A stretch of 64,000 nt of DNA from Blasia pusilla. Its lineage: Eukaryota; Marchantiophyta; Marchantiopsida; Blasiales. Positions within the stretch are counted from its first letter, which is position 1; each line of letters begins with the position of its first letter. Below, piece after piece: positions 38,145 through 49,283 of this stretch. The notes beneath the pieces were generated by a model that saw only the letters and a list, made by a program, of their open reading frames with translations, had not been told where the DNA came from and made no database searches. Made by a program: the position numbers and the translations under genes. Location: positions 18,972,001 to 19,036,000 of the forward strand of contig CM114272.1 of the NCBI GenBank assembly GCA_050084515.1, written 5' to 3'.

Positions 38145-39510
38145 TGTCACGTCTTTTATGATAGATCGGTGAGATTTAGTGGAGCGCCCTCATGAGTAGT
38201 AGAGGAAAGGCTTAGTAGGTCGAGGATGATTTGTTGAGGCCCCGGGAAACTTGAGAGAGCAGGTTTTCCTTTCGTTTCGGCTTATTTGGAGCCATATCAA
38301 GAAACTTAGTATTTTAGGTAAATATCATTTTGAGTATATGATCAATTTTCTATTTTTGGTAAGTAGCCCTTGATCTCCTACATCAGGTCAAGAGCCAAGG
38401 AGGTGACTTGGGAGCATAGGTAACCATGGAGATAGCTTGGGAGAGGGGAGGGGTATACCTCAAGGAGAGAGAATTTGAGAGCTCATTCTCTCTTTGTTGA
38501 ACCTCTTGGCATAAGGCAATGGAGCTATGGTCTTGCTTGCCTTGTGTGTATAATCCAAGCCTCTCATTAGGAGAGTGGGTTTGGTTTGACATTGAGAGAG
38601 ACATGTGAGAGTGCACACATGTGAGAACTATGGTGTTGTGAGAGAGATTGGATCTTATTTTACAAAGAGAGAATGAGTGAGTGAGAGAGCTTCATGGGGG
38701 AGCTCGCTGGTCACTTGCTAGTTTTGCAGGTTGGGGATTGTATTCCCTATTCAGCGGTTTATGGGAGTGCTCACCGGAGTAAGAGCCACTTACTTGTGAT
38801 TTTTCCTTGGCCGATTTTTCGTGTGGAAGAGTGGCACGCGGAAGTGCTGCCCAATTTTTGATAGGGATTGAGTATGGGGGTGAGTTGCCCCATGCTGGTG
38901 CTCTCGGGAGCACCATGTAGCTTACTGATTTATATTTTCACAAGTTTTACATTTTGTTGGAAGAAATCAGCGCGGAAGCGCTGCCAAATTTTGTGTAGGA
39001 GAAAAAGACATTTGGCTTTACGACAGTCCCCGTCAATTTTAAGTGGAATGTCTGATTCCAAATATTTTCTGATATTGTCGTAGATCGATTGCTAGGCAAT
39101 TTTTAGGGTTAAATTTTTCAAACCTAAACCACCCGCCACGCCGGCGACAACCTTCACCGTCATAGTCACTGTCAACGACCCACCAACACTGTCAATCATC
39201 ACCGTCAATGATCCACTGTCCACCTCCACCGTTGTCTCCGCTTAGCGTTGCTCAAAGTTGCGTTCAGCCGTTGTCCACCCTTTGGTTGCCATTGCCGCCA
39301 TTACGGAGTGGAGGGTCTTCCACGGCCACCGTTTGATTCTCTGACTTGCGCCGCCACCACATACTTTGGGTTTGGCCGCCATTGTCATTGCAGTTTCGTC
39401 ATCAACCAATGATGGCAGGTGACCTCGGGTTTTGGTGTTTGAGTTTTCATTTCATGTTGCTATGTTATGATTGGTAGCCACTCAACGAAAATCGAGTATG
39501 TGCATGGTAT
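38145..39510 (+). mobile_element. 5' fragment of the Ty3 family (module A plus leader)
   Basis: Module A starts TGTCACGTC at 38145, ends about 38662, and runs directly into the leader (CAAAGAGAGAATGAG). Similarity to the leader of copy 1 stops near 39510, where AT-rich unrelated DNA begins. It inserted into, or was recombined with, the minus-strand integrase fragment, giving a head-on arrangement. Confidence 0.75.
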
Positions 39511-41789
39511 GGATGCCATATCAAGCCCATTTTTGAAACCCGAATTTTAAATTGGCCTCAATCGCCAACCAATTTCTGTAGGACATGGTTTTTAACACAA
39601 GGTCATCCAAGTTACAACCCTCAACGTTCACTCAAAAAGCATGACCAAGGGGAAATTACTTACATGAATCAATGTACATCCCCATCTCCTATTCTCATGA
39701 ACGATGGTTAGGTACCCTTGTTTCTCCAATATCTTGAGGTATTATATGCATCCATACCATGCACGTACACAAGCATCGATGCATGGTTAACAATCTAACA
39801 ATATACACAATAAAAAAACTAACATACATAAATGTGTTAACAATTTATGCTAGCACGTTCAGAAGTAAAGGTATTTTTTAGTTTACTTGGTATATCATGC
39901 ATAATCCAAGGCATCACCCACATGATGAAAGCCTTTGATAGGAATTTGTTCTCTTCATTTGAGAAAGATGGATGTGCATCATATGCCTCCAACCCCTCCT
40001 ACAAGCGCTGCCACTCTTAAAAACCATACCATCATGTATCTCAAATCACTCCCAAAGGCACTGCCATACCTTCATATAAGTGTGAAGTAGGCGAGAGATG
40101 ATCGGAAATAATAGAAAATAAACATAATAGACGTCTTCCCATATAAATATTTGCTATAAACCTTACCCACAAAATAGGTAATGTCTGATGTTGGAGGAAG
40201 CTCCCCTATACAAATACTCATCATATGGATGTGGATGGATCGTCCAACATTCTAGACTTATGGCACAAAGAATCCATGTAGCTATAGTTTATGACATTAA
40301 AGTATTGTTACTCTCAAGTATGAGTTTGTCATGTTGTAGGGGAAAAAATCCATCCATAAATCAGTTTAAAGTATAATATATCTCTTGTGAGTGGAGGATG
40401 AGAAGAATCTTGCAAAACCAATGATGTGTATATGGAAGTATATTAATGTTATGGATGAGAAGAATCTTGCAAAACCAATGACGTGTATATGGAAGTATAT
40501 TAATGTTATGGCTTCCCTTGGTTGATCTTCCCTCTTGGGAATGTCAGAGTTGGGAGCCTCGGAATTTGGATGCCCCATAAAGTTCTTAGGAAATTAACCA
40601 TATCATCTTCATCCTTATATATCATTGATCAAGACAACCCGCTTTTAGGGTCCACTTTCTTAAGATTCGATGTAGTCAAAATATACATAATTATCTTGTT
40701 GATATGTGCACCATGGTTTGCATCAACATGTAACTCCTAATGAGCCCCCAATTAGTGGATGTAGTGTCAAATGAAGCATTGTGAGTATATTGGCATACTA
40801 ATTGCTCAAATTAATAAAAGCAAGTGATGTGTACACTAAGAGAAGACTCGTTAGTATCCTATGGATGAACCCAAATTAAACTAAGATTAAGAAAGATGAC
40901 ACTCAATGCGGGATGAAAATACAAAATTGTTATCGGAATATGTACACTTCAAGCTAGTAGCTATCATAGAGCACACGAGACACGAGCCTTCATAACGAGT
41001 CCTTTTGCATACTAACGTATTATGCTCCATGGATACCTATAAAGTATACTCTCTCTAATCTTTATGGTCTTAATTTCCATTATGAATCTTCACAAGTCCC
41101 CATTCCACCACATAAGTAATGATTCACAAGAACTTTCCACATAGTCCTACTACACATTTTCCTCCAACATATTATTGGTGCATAACTGGATATAACTCGC
41201 TATGCTCCCTAGGCGCACAAGTCCCCTAACAATATACATATCATGTTGAATTTTTGCTCTAAGGAACTTATATGGGGACAATAATCTTTCCCTAAAAAAT
41301 GGTGTCGCAAGCGCTTTCTTTTCATCAAGCACAAGAATACATAGGACTAATGAATATGTTTGGGAATTCATTGATCATCAAACTCACAACTTAATTGGGA
41401 TATGCTTGATAAGCACCGTCTATACATCTCTAAAGGTGCTTCTATCCATACGGTTGTATCTCTCCCTCACAATGTGAGCATGCCAACGAGTTTGGATTTT
41501 CATCTTTGGAACCCATGATGCAATCAATCTCAATAAATAGGACGGAAGATGAGGGGGGAAAGACTAGAGGAGCTTAGAGTTAACCATGTAGAACTCGAGT
41601 GAATATTGAATGCACTGTATCATTGATCACGTGATCTAGAGTTGGCTTCTCCATATGAGTCATCAATACACAATTTAGCACTCATTGTTGTAACTCATGG
41701 TTGATTACTCCAAACCAATACTGCATCATGTACGCCTCAAGCACTCATAGAGTGTTGTAGATAAGACAAATCATAAATTTTTAAGCCTC
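39511..41789. other. AT-rich intergenic DNA
   Basis: No gene is supported. The region contains a 57-bp tandem duplication (40396-40509) and ends in a (CT)n tract. Confidence 0.45.
40396..40509. repeat. Tandem duplication, 57-bp unit
   Basis: Two copies of GGATGAGAAGAATCTTGC ... GTATATTAATGTTAT differ at one visible base (GATGTG versus GACGTG). Confidence 0.9.

Positions 41790-41838
<49 letters not shown>
41790..41838. repeat. (CT)n microsatellite
   Basis: About 24 CT dinucleotides. Confidence 0.95.
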
Positions 41839-41840
<2 letters not shown>

Positions 41841-41983
41841 TGTCAATGAAACTCCTAGTGCTATGAAAGTTTCTTAATCTTTGCTCCCTTATAGGAAATT
41901 ATTCTCCAAAACTTAGAAGAACTCAAGCATGATGATGAATGAAGGTCACACATATTCCATGATGGATTGATACCCGTAACATC

Positions 41984-42615
41984 TGTCACGTCTTTTAAGA
42001 TAGATCAACGAGATCTAGTAGAGCGTCTGTGAGGATATTGGATGACAACCTCTAAAGGTTTAGGATGACTTGTTCAGGCCACGAGTAACATGAGAGAGTA
42101 GGTTTCCCCTTCGTTTCGGCTCATTTGGAGCTATATATAGAAACTTACTATTTAAGGTAAGTTAAAATTTTGAATATAGTCGATTTTCCACTTTGGGAAG
42201 TGACTCTTGACGTCCTACAATAGGTCAAGAGCCAAGTAGATGACCTACAAGCATAAGTTACTATGAGAGAGTTTGGGAGAGGGAAGGGGATATACCCAAA
42301 GAGAGAGAGGCCTTTGTAGCTCATTCTCTCTTTGTTGAATCTCTTGGCATGAGACGGCAGAGCTATGGTCCTACTTGCCTTATGTATATAACCCAAACCT
42401 CTCATCAAGAGAGTGGGTTTGGTTTGACGAGAGAGAGAGAGAGAGAGAGTTGTGTGCATCATGGAAAGACATTGTTGTGAGAGTGATATTTTATTTATTG
42501 GAGATATTTTGGTACTTGATCGTTTCGATGTTAGGATGTCATGAGTAAGCATGGAATTGTGTGTGTGTTTAGTGATAGCAATGTATATTGTGTAGCAATG
42601 TGTATGCGTACGACA
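41984..42615 (+). mobile_element. Stand-alone A-C unit (short derivative or solo terminal repeat)
   Basis: 632 bp: module A from TGTCACGTC (41984) to about 42497, joined to module C (42498-42615, ending GTACGACA). ACATC stands immediately before the unit and overlaps its end (GAC-ACATC), so a 4-5-bp target-site duplication is present (CATC if the end is CA). It contains a TATATATAG box and no coding capacity. It resembles a solo LTR, or a deletion derivative lacking everything between A and C. Confidence 0.8.
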
Positions 42616-43570
42616 CATCGCTTACCCCCACCATCATATGTTAACTCATCATAATTTTTAAAGTTATACTCCTTAAGGATAACCTACAAATCATAACATG
42701 CTAAATATTTTCCCCATGCTCAAATCTCTAATGGGTATTGCTCAATGGTAAGGGGGGAGGGAGGAAGAATAATCAATATTGCAACGCTAATTCACTCATT
42801 ATAAAATTATTTCCACCTCTTTTAGCAAAACCCTCTTAAAATTGAAGGATAACTCTGTGGTGACAAAAAAGGTCTCCAAAATCTCAATGGAATATTGCTA
42901 CCAACATCCACCATCATTGATTCCATAATCACCAATAGTGAAAATATGGCACGGCCACTCATACACAAATATAACTCCGACACTGAAACCCATAGGAGGG
43001 CATATTGTACTTATGCACAAATATACTATAAAACAAACCCACACTACAACTACACATCACCCTTCACTATATCATAAAACATATATAGGCATATCATAAG
43101 ACACTCACCTCCACATGATTGCACGTATAAAACCCCATGGGCTATATATTGAGTTTGAAAGAGTGATAATTCATCATAATCTAAATATTCAATATATTAA
43201 TAATGGAAATCCCTAAAAATGAATGAGATCTAAATTTGATGTATTTAGGCATCCCTAAAAAAATATTGCATAGCCCGTTCCAAAGAGTGGTTTCAATGTC
43301 TCCTAAAAAAAGCAAAGTGCATCTTCAATTCATCATGAATGTTTGCTAGATTGAAGATATGATTAATAGTGAGGCAAAATTATTAGAAATGGCCCCATAT
43401 TGCAAGTCCTTAAAGCGTCAAAGTACTTCCAAATTACTCGGGACACACTTGAAAATTTGCAAGTCAATTGCAAGTTGAAAGACCTATTTTCTTACATTTT
43501 TTGGGATGTACAAGGCATTCGCAAAATAATTATAAGTACTTATTGGATACATGCAAAATTTGGAGGTAAA
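42616..43570. other. AT-rich intergenic DNA
   Basis: No gene is supported; short frames only. Confidence 0.45.
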
Positions 43571-44433
43571 AATTTTTTTGCAAGAGTGTTGTGACGGGGG
43601 CTGGTATTCTGGCAGGAGAGAGTAAGAGAGGAGAGGAAGAGAGGAGAGTCTCTCTTAAAAAAAAGGGCAAGATCCGCCTCCTCTCTTCAAATTTTTTTGA
43701 CATATTTGAAATGTTTGTTTGCTTTCAAATTCAGGAAATCTTTAGAAGAGAGTAAGTAGTGGTCCACATTTGGCCCTAAAAAAACCTCCTTTCTCCTGGG
43801 GGCGAAAAAAAAGTAGACATCATAAGACCACTACAAACATTTTTCCATCACTCTCCATGTGAGCCTAAGTTTCTTAACATTGCCTGTCTCGGTCTACAAT
43901 AAGCAGTGCCCACGGGTAGTTTTGATCAAGGACCACCCGGATGCCAACCTCTCTTTTTGCAGGGATTGTTGCCTGCACATCATGGCCTCCCCTGAATTGC
44001 CCCATAACCAACTTTCTGTTGGTTATGAATGGTGTCTGCTCAAGACCAACTTTGTGAAATGTGAACACATGAGAGGATAATTGAACCAAAAGATTGGTAG
44101 CTGTTTGGAGTAAAGAGGAACTGATGTCCCTTCATTCAGATTCTAAGGCTGAGAAACCGAGAAGTTGCACCCCTCCCAACCCGTAAGAAAGCTCACCATA
44201 AGAAAAGAAAGATTTTTAGAAGTGATTTTTTTCCACCCTGCACCCACGACGATCTAACAGGTTGGGAATCCAAAATGGCAATCCGACAGGTAGTAGGAAT
44301 CCTGCACATCTGACAAGAAAAGAAGCCTACCACTGGTTTGACGAATGTAGGGGAACGAGCCAAATGTTAAGAAGCCCGCCACAATGCGTCAGAAGTTGGT
44401 CTCACAGGGAAAGAGTCCGATCTCTCAAGCAGT

Positions 44434-45136
44434 CAACCTGTCGGAATCCGACAGCTTGCCTGGAAGTGGTTAAAAAGTTGCAGTGGGCAAAAAACAAAAA
44501 GTTGCAACCCGTTGGAATCATACGGGTTGCAAAATTGTAATTCTGAGTAGCTAAAAGAACACAATCCACAAGTCCAACAAAATATTTCAGCAAAATTTAA
44601 CAAACACCATTATGGGTTGAAAAAATCTCGTCCTTTATTACCTCCGAAGGAACCTCGGAAATGTATAATTGACCTAGTCTATGATTTCTTCAGCCTCGTC
44701 ATCTACAAATTTACCCCTAACTCTCCTCGGTGACAGTACAAAAGGAATGTCCTGGGATACAAGTGGCTCCTTTGGCCGATTGTAGACGGGGATCGATTGT
44801 TGGCGAATTCGAGAGCCTTGGCCCCCCCATACGTACGCCATAACGGTCCCATGTAACCTGATTTGAGTCCCACCGCCTTCCTCGGCAGTATACCTTGTAC
44901 GCTCTGCAATGTGACACCCATCCAATATCAATATGTGCTCCGTCCTTGGTAATACCATGATGGCAATCGCATAGGTAGTAGGAATCCAACACGTCTGAGA
45001 GAAGAAAAGAAGCCTACGCCTGCCTTTACGAGTTGAGGGGAAGGTGCCAAGGGAAGAAGCCCGCCAGACTGCCTCTTAATCTGGACCAACAGGGAAAGAG
45101 TCCGATCAGGCAACCTGTCAGAATCCGACAGGTTGC
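44434..45136. repeat. 27-bp palindrome family, cluster 1
   Basis: Members at 44434-44458, 44504-44530 and 45110-45136, with a partial one near 45178. The cluster shows the variant arms CAACCTGTC/GACAGGTTG (changed on both sides) as well as CAACCCGT/ACGGGTTG. Confidence 0.8.
44674..44961 (-). pseudogene. Unrecognised 3' exon with acidic tail
   Basis: The minus-strand frame reads ...RTEHILILDGCHIAERTRYT ... GTVMAYVWGGQGSRIRQQS ... RGKFVDDEAEEIID and stop. No family was recognised. The last codons and the following 3' sequence (ATTTCCGAGG, AAAGGACGAGATTTTTTC) closely match the DNA at 45290-45400, which encodes FFDDEAKDFIE and stop. This is therefore one of two duplicated gene ends downstream of the methyltransferase gene. 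It may be an alternative terminal exon or part of another gene of the element. Confidence 0.45.
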
Positions 45137-46008
45137 CTGGAAGTGGTAAAAAGGTGTTGTGGTCAAAAAGTTAAAAGTTGCAAGCAGGAGAAATCCGACG
45201 AGTTGCAAAATTGAAGTCCGCGGAGTACATAGACGATCACATTCGAAAAGCCATAAAAAAATGTTGAGCAAACGTTTTCAAGCACCACCATCGTTCGAAA
45301 AAATCTTCTCCTTTATATTATCCGAAAAAAGCTCGGAACTGTATATTTGATCTATTCTATGAAATCTTTTGCCTCATCATCAAAAAACTCCCTACTCCAA
45401 ACGCTGCAGTCAAGTTGGGTCGTTGAGTTCTTTGAACTCACTCGTCATCGTCCGAGAGCTCTTGCAAAATTACTTTCGGCCTTGCCCTCCCGATTTTCGT
45501 TGGATGTGACGATGGAGTCACAACCAATGGTGGGTCTGGAACCGGAGCTCTCGGCTTCGGTGGAGAGTTGTACGCCCCGACGAGCCTTTCGTATTTTGCC
45601 TTTGCCTCCTTGCAAAGGTCAAACAGTTCCTGCCTTCCCTCGAGGCAGAGAATGTTCCAGCCACTCTACCAGGCGCCTTTGATACTTGCCCCTGAAAGTC
45701 CCACTAAGTCGAACACCAAGTCACCCGGACTTGAGCAGAGCTCTATGAGCGTTTGCATTAGGGCTGGCGATTTTTCCCTTCCTCCCAGAAGTGGGGTACT
45801 GTCTTGCATGTAAATTCCCGGGGGGGAATTGTACAAACTATCTAAACTGTACCCATTTGAGCATGGATCCACAGGATCCTGGAAATTGTGCTCGGGCCGA
45901 ACGAAGCAGTACACGTAGGAGTGGTCCATCTGTAAATAAGCACGTTGGAAACAATGTCAGCAACTAAAGAAGTCGGCTAGAGAACTTTTTCAATTACTAA
46001 CTTTGGAT

Positions 46009-46382
46009 CAACCTGTCGGAGTCCAACGAGTTGTTTTGTCCCGGACCAACCCGTCGCCTTCCGACGGGTTGGTCAGGGACTAAAACGACCCGTCGGGCTC
46101 CTTTGTTTTTGTCCGTGAGCAACCCGTTGGAAGGCGACGGGTTGCTGGCCTAGAGTAGCCCATGCTCGGTTGAAGGCAACCCGTCGCTATCAGACGGGTT
46201 GCAGCTTTCCGGAAACACAGGGAAAAACCAAAAGCAACCCGTCGGGTTCCGACGGGTTGCAGGTACACCACGGTTTTCCCTGTGTACGTGGGAAAGATGC
46301 AACCCGTCGGAAACCGACGAGTTGCTCTCAGCCGAGCATGGTCGCTCTAAGCCAAAGAACCCGCCGCCTTCCGACGGGTTGC
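46009..46382. repeat. 27-bp palindrome family, cluster 2 (last intron of the methyltransferase gene)
   Basis: Seven members at 46009, 46045, 46119, 46176, 46234, 46299 and 46358, spaced about 36-74 bp. The one at 46045-46073 has extended arms ACCAACCCGTCG/CGACGGGTTGGT. Confidence 0.9.
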
Positions 46383-48504
46383 TCACGGACAAAAAAACAG
46401 AGATTGACACTCATTATACTCACTCAACGGAGATAAACACTCATTATACACATCATTAAAATATAATTGAGATTATACTAAAGGAATTGAGACTTACCCG
46501 AATCTGACTCGTCGCGGATCGGAGTGGGTACTCGTTTTTTATGATCCACGATTGCGCCGTCCTCCACTTTAGCGACCTCTTGACGCACTGGAGGTTGAAG
46601 AGCTCGCCCTCGCTCCCTCGTCAACACCAAGAAGCAACCCCTGTCACTTTCGGATAGGCGTGCGCAAAAGGAGAACAATAGCGCAATTTGGTCATAAGAG
46701 AGCGGCACATTCCACTCAAGTACCTCGTCCGACGGATTCTCGCCCCAAAGTCGCAACCCCGAGGGCAGATCAGCGATCAAGAGATCCACCGCAACCTCTT
46801 CGACCACTCCATTCACCGTCCAGGCAGCGTGCCCGTTTCGTTGGAGCTTCCGTCCCAGTGTTGTCAATTTATCCATGGCTGGTGTCGAGGCTTGAGAACT
46901 GAAGCTCTTCAACTCATCCAGTAAAGGAGTGAACGCTTGTCCGGGTCGTTGTTTGTCAGTGTCTTCCCAAGGATGATGGACTGTATTCTCCTTGGGACAA
47001 CCCTGGCACCTCTCGCTTCCGCTTCTCCCAAGTCTGCGGACGGCTTGTCGGGTCTCTATGACCCTCGGACTCAGTGGGGTTTTTTTTTGCCGAGGACCTG
47101 GTCCGAGCCCCTCTCTCCCGCGGGACGATTCCGCCTCTGGCCTTGAATCTTGAGCCTCTCTTTGGGAAGCCCGGGCCTCGGAATTTTTCCCCCCTCGCCT
47201 TGCCTTTGAGACCATTTGTGGATTTGTCTTTGCGGACCTTGGAAGCCAACTCAGTTTGTCTCGTGGGCTTGCTTTTCGCATCTCCTCGAAGAAGTCTTGG
47301 TGCACAAAATTGGGGATGTCGTCTTGTCCTGAGGCCACTGCATCATAAAGCACTCGTAAATCCTTATCGGTGATGTCTTCAGGGTCGTTGAAGTCGAGCC
47401 AAATGGGGCAATTCTCCACCTCCCAATCGGACATGTGTTGCCCCATCTCCATGTCGTACATGGAGAATGTCTCTGCATCCGGCGGGGAAGCCCACAATTT
47501 CAAGGCTGCCGATAATTTTCCCCACGTACGTGCATTCTTACACTAGACGAGGTACCTGAAGACCATCCATTGGGCAGCTTTTAGTCGAACAGAATCGGCG
47601 GTCTGCTCCTGTAGATCTTGCTTCTTCTTTGCTTGATCCTGTTTGTTCCCCTCTACTTCTTCATCAAGCTCTGCCTGAGGGAGGACGCAAACTTTGATTG
47701 GCTTGTCCCGGATGTCGTCGAGCCAAACCTCGAAATCTCCAGAACTTTCCACGTTTGCTTCATTCGGGATGGGCTCTAATATTTTGAGCTCCGCTTGCAG
47801 TCCGTCCAGCACGGACTTCCCGATAACCCGCAACGCGTCCCTGGACGACCATTCGCGTAGCCAGTGGGAGATCACTGGATCAGACACACCAGGAGGATGG
47901 TGTGCCGCCCTCTTCTGGGCCTCTGTGCCCTCGAGACTGATTTTCATCAGTCGGATCCTCCTAAACTCGCTTATGCCGGACAATGCAAACTGATGCACGC
48001 GATCCAGGGACACTTTCTCTCCAATCCGACCTTGCGGATCTTCATCCCTTTTCCGCTGGCACTTGATAATCGCCTTCAGCTCCTTGTAGAACTCCGGACC
48101 AAGTTCAGGGTTGAGAATGTTGATGTATCGCTGCATCTTGCTCGCCGTGTATTTCGTTGCTACGGATACTGTAGCTTGGATGAATTTCGCGCGCTCAGAC
48201 GCAGATACTTTCTCCCTCGCTCGGCTCGGTCGGCGCTCTTCTTGTGGCTGTATCTTCGACCAGCACAGGATGGTTACGGCTGCATCTTGGGAAATAAACT
48301 TATTTGCCCAAGTTTTCTTTTTTATCTGAGCACCCTTTGCAAGCATCTGATTGGCAAGCCCAAGAACCCCCTGTACTCTCCCGGGTGCGTCATAAGCACC
48401 TTCCTCACCCGATCGCAGTCGTGGATCCAGTGGTGGGTGACATTCCCCTCCGATACAATCCTGCACATCCAAACTCAACCCGTCAGGAAATTACATGGGT
48501 TCCT

Positions 48505-49283
48505 GCAACCCGTCGGACTCCGACGGGTCGTCTTAGCTCAAGGTCGGATTCTAGGAAGGAGCTTAATGATGCAACCCGTCGGAGTACGACGGATTGCATT
48601 CACATTTGCTAATGCATGGTTTCAACCCGTCGGACTCCGACGGGTTGTGCAACTGAACATACTAACGTGAACATAGCAACCCGTCGGAGTCCGACATGTT
48701 GCGCAATTGAATGGAAACTTGCAATTTGACGCGAAATTTGCTAAACCAACTTCCGAATGCAACCCGTCGGACTCCGACGAGTTGATTTCGGCCAAAAACG
48801 ATTTGAGTCAAGCAACCGTCGAGTCCGACGGGTTGCTTTGGGGCAAACACATACTAAACTTGCGGTCAATCGAACAACTCGTCGGAGTCCGACGAGTTGC
48901 ATTCTTCAAAAAACATCCTGTCAAGGCGGCGAGTCAAGCAACCCGTCGGACTCCGACGGTTTGCTTTGGGCCAAAAACTAATTAAATCTGTGGTCAATCC
49001 AACAAGTCGTCGGAGTCCGACGAGTTGCATTCTTCAAAAAACATCCTAAAAAGGCGGCGAGTCGAGCAACCCGTCGGACTCCGACGGTTTTCTTTGGGCC
49101 AAAAACTAATTAAATCTGTGGTCAATCGAACATCTCGTCGGAGTTGGACGAGTTGCATTCTTCAAAAAACATCCTGAAAAAGCGTCGAGTCGAGCAACTC
49201 GTCAGACTCCGACGAGTTGCTTTCGGGAAAAAAATCATGAAAAAGCGTCGAGTCGAGCAACTCGTCGGAGTCCGACGAGTTGC
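48505..49283. repeat. 27-bp palindrome family, cluster 3 (intron 2 of the methyltransferase gene)
   Basis: Thirteen members between 48505 and 49283. From about 48845 to 49160 they form a tandem array of about 127-bp units, each with two palindromes and the spacers ATTCTTCAAAAAACATCCTG and GGGCCAAAAACTAATTAAAT. Arms alternate between CAACCCGTCGGA and CAACTCGTCGGA, with matching changes on the other arm in several members. Confidence 0.9.

Noticed and set aside
46170-46459. Plus-strand open frames over the palindrome clusters (also 48707-48985, 51002-51467, 53818-54136)
   Set aside because: They consist of repeated SNPSDSDGL/ATRRTPTSC-type peptides that are translations of the palindromes, in several frames and both strands.
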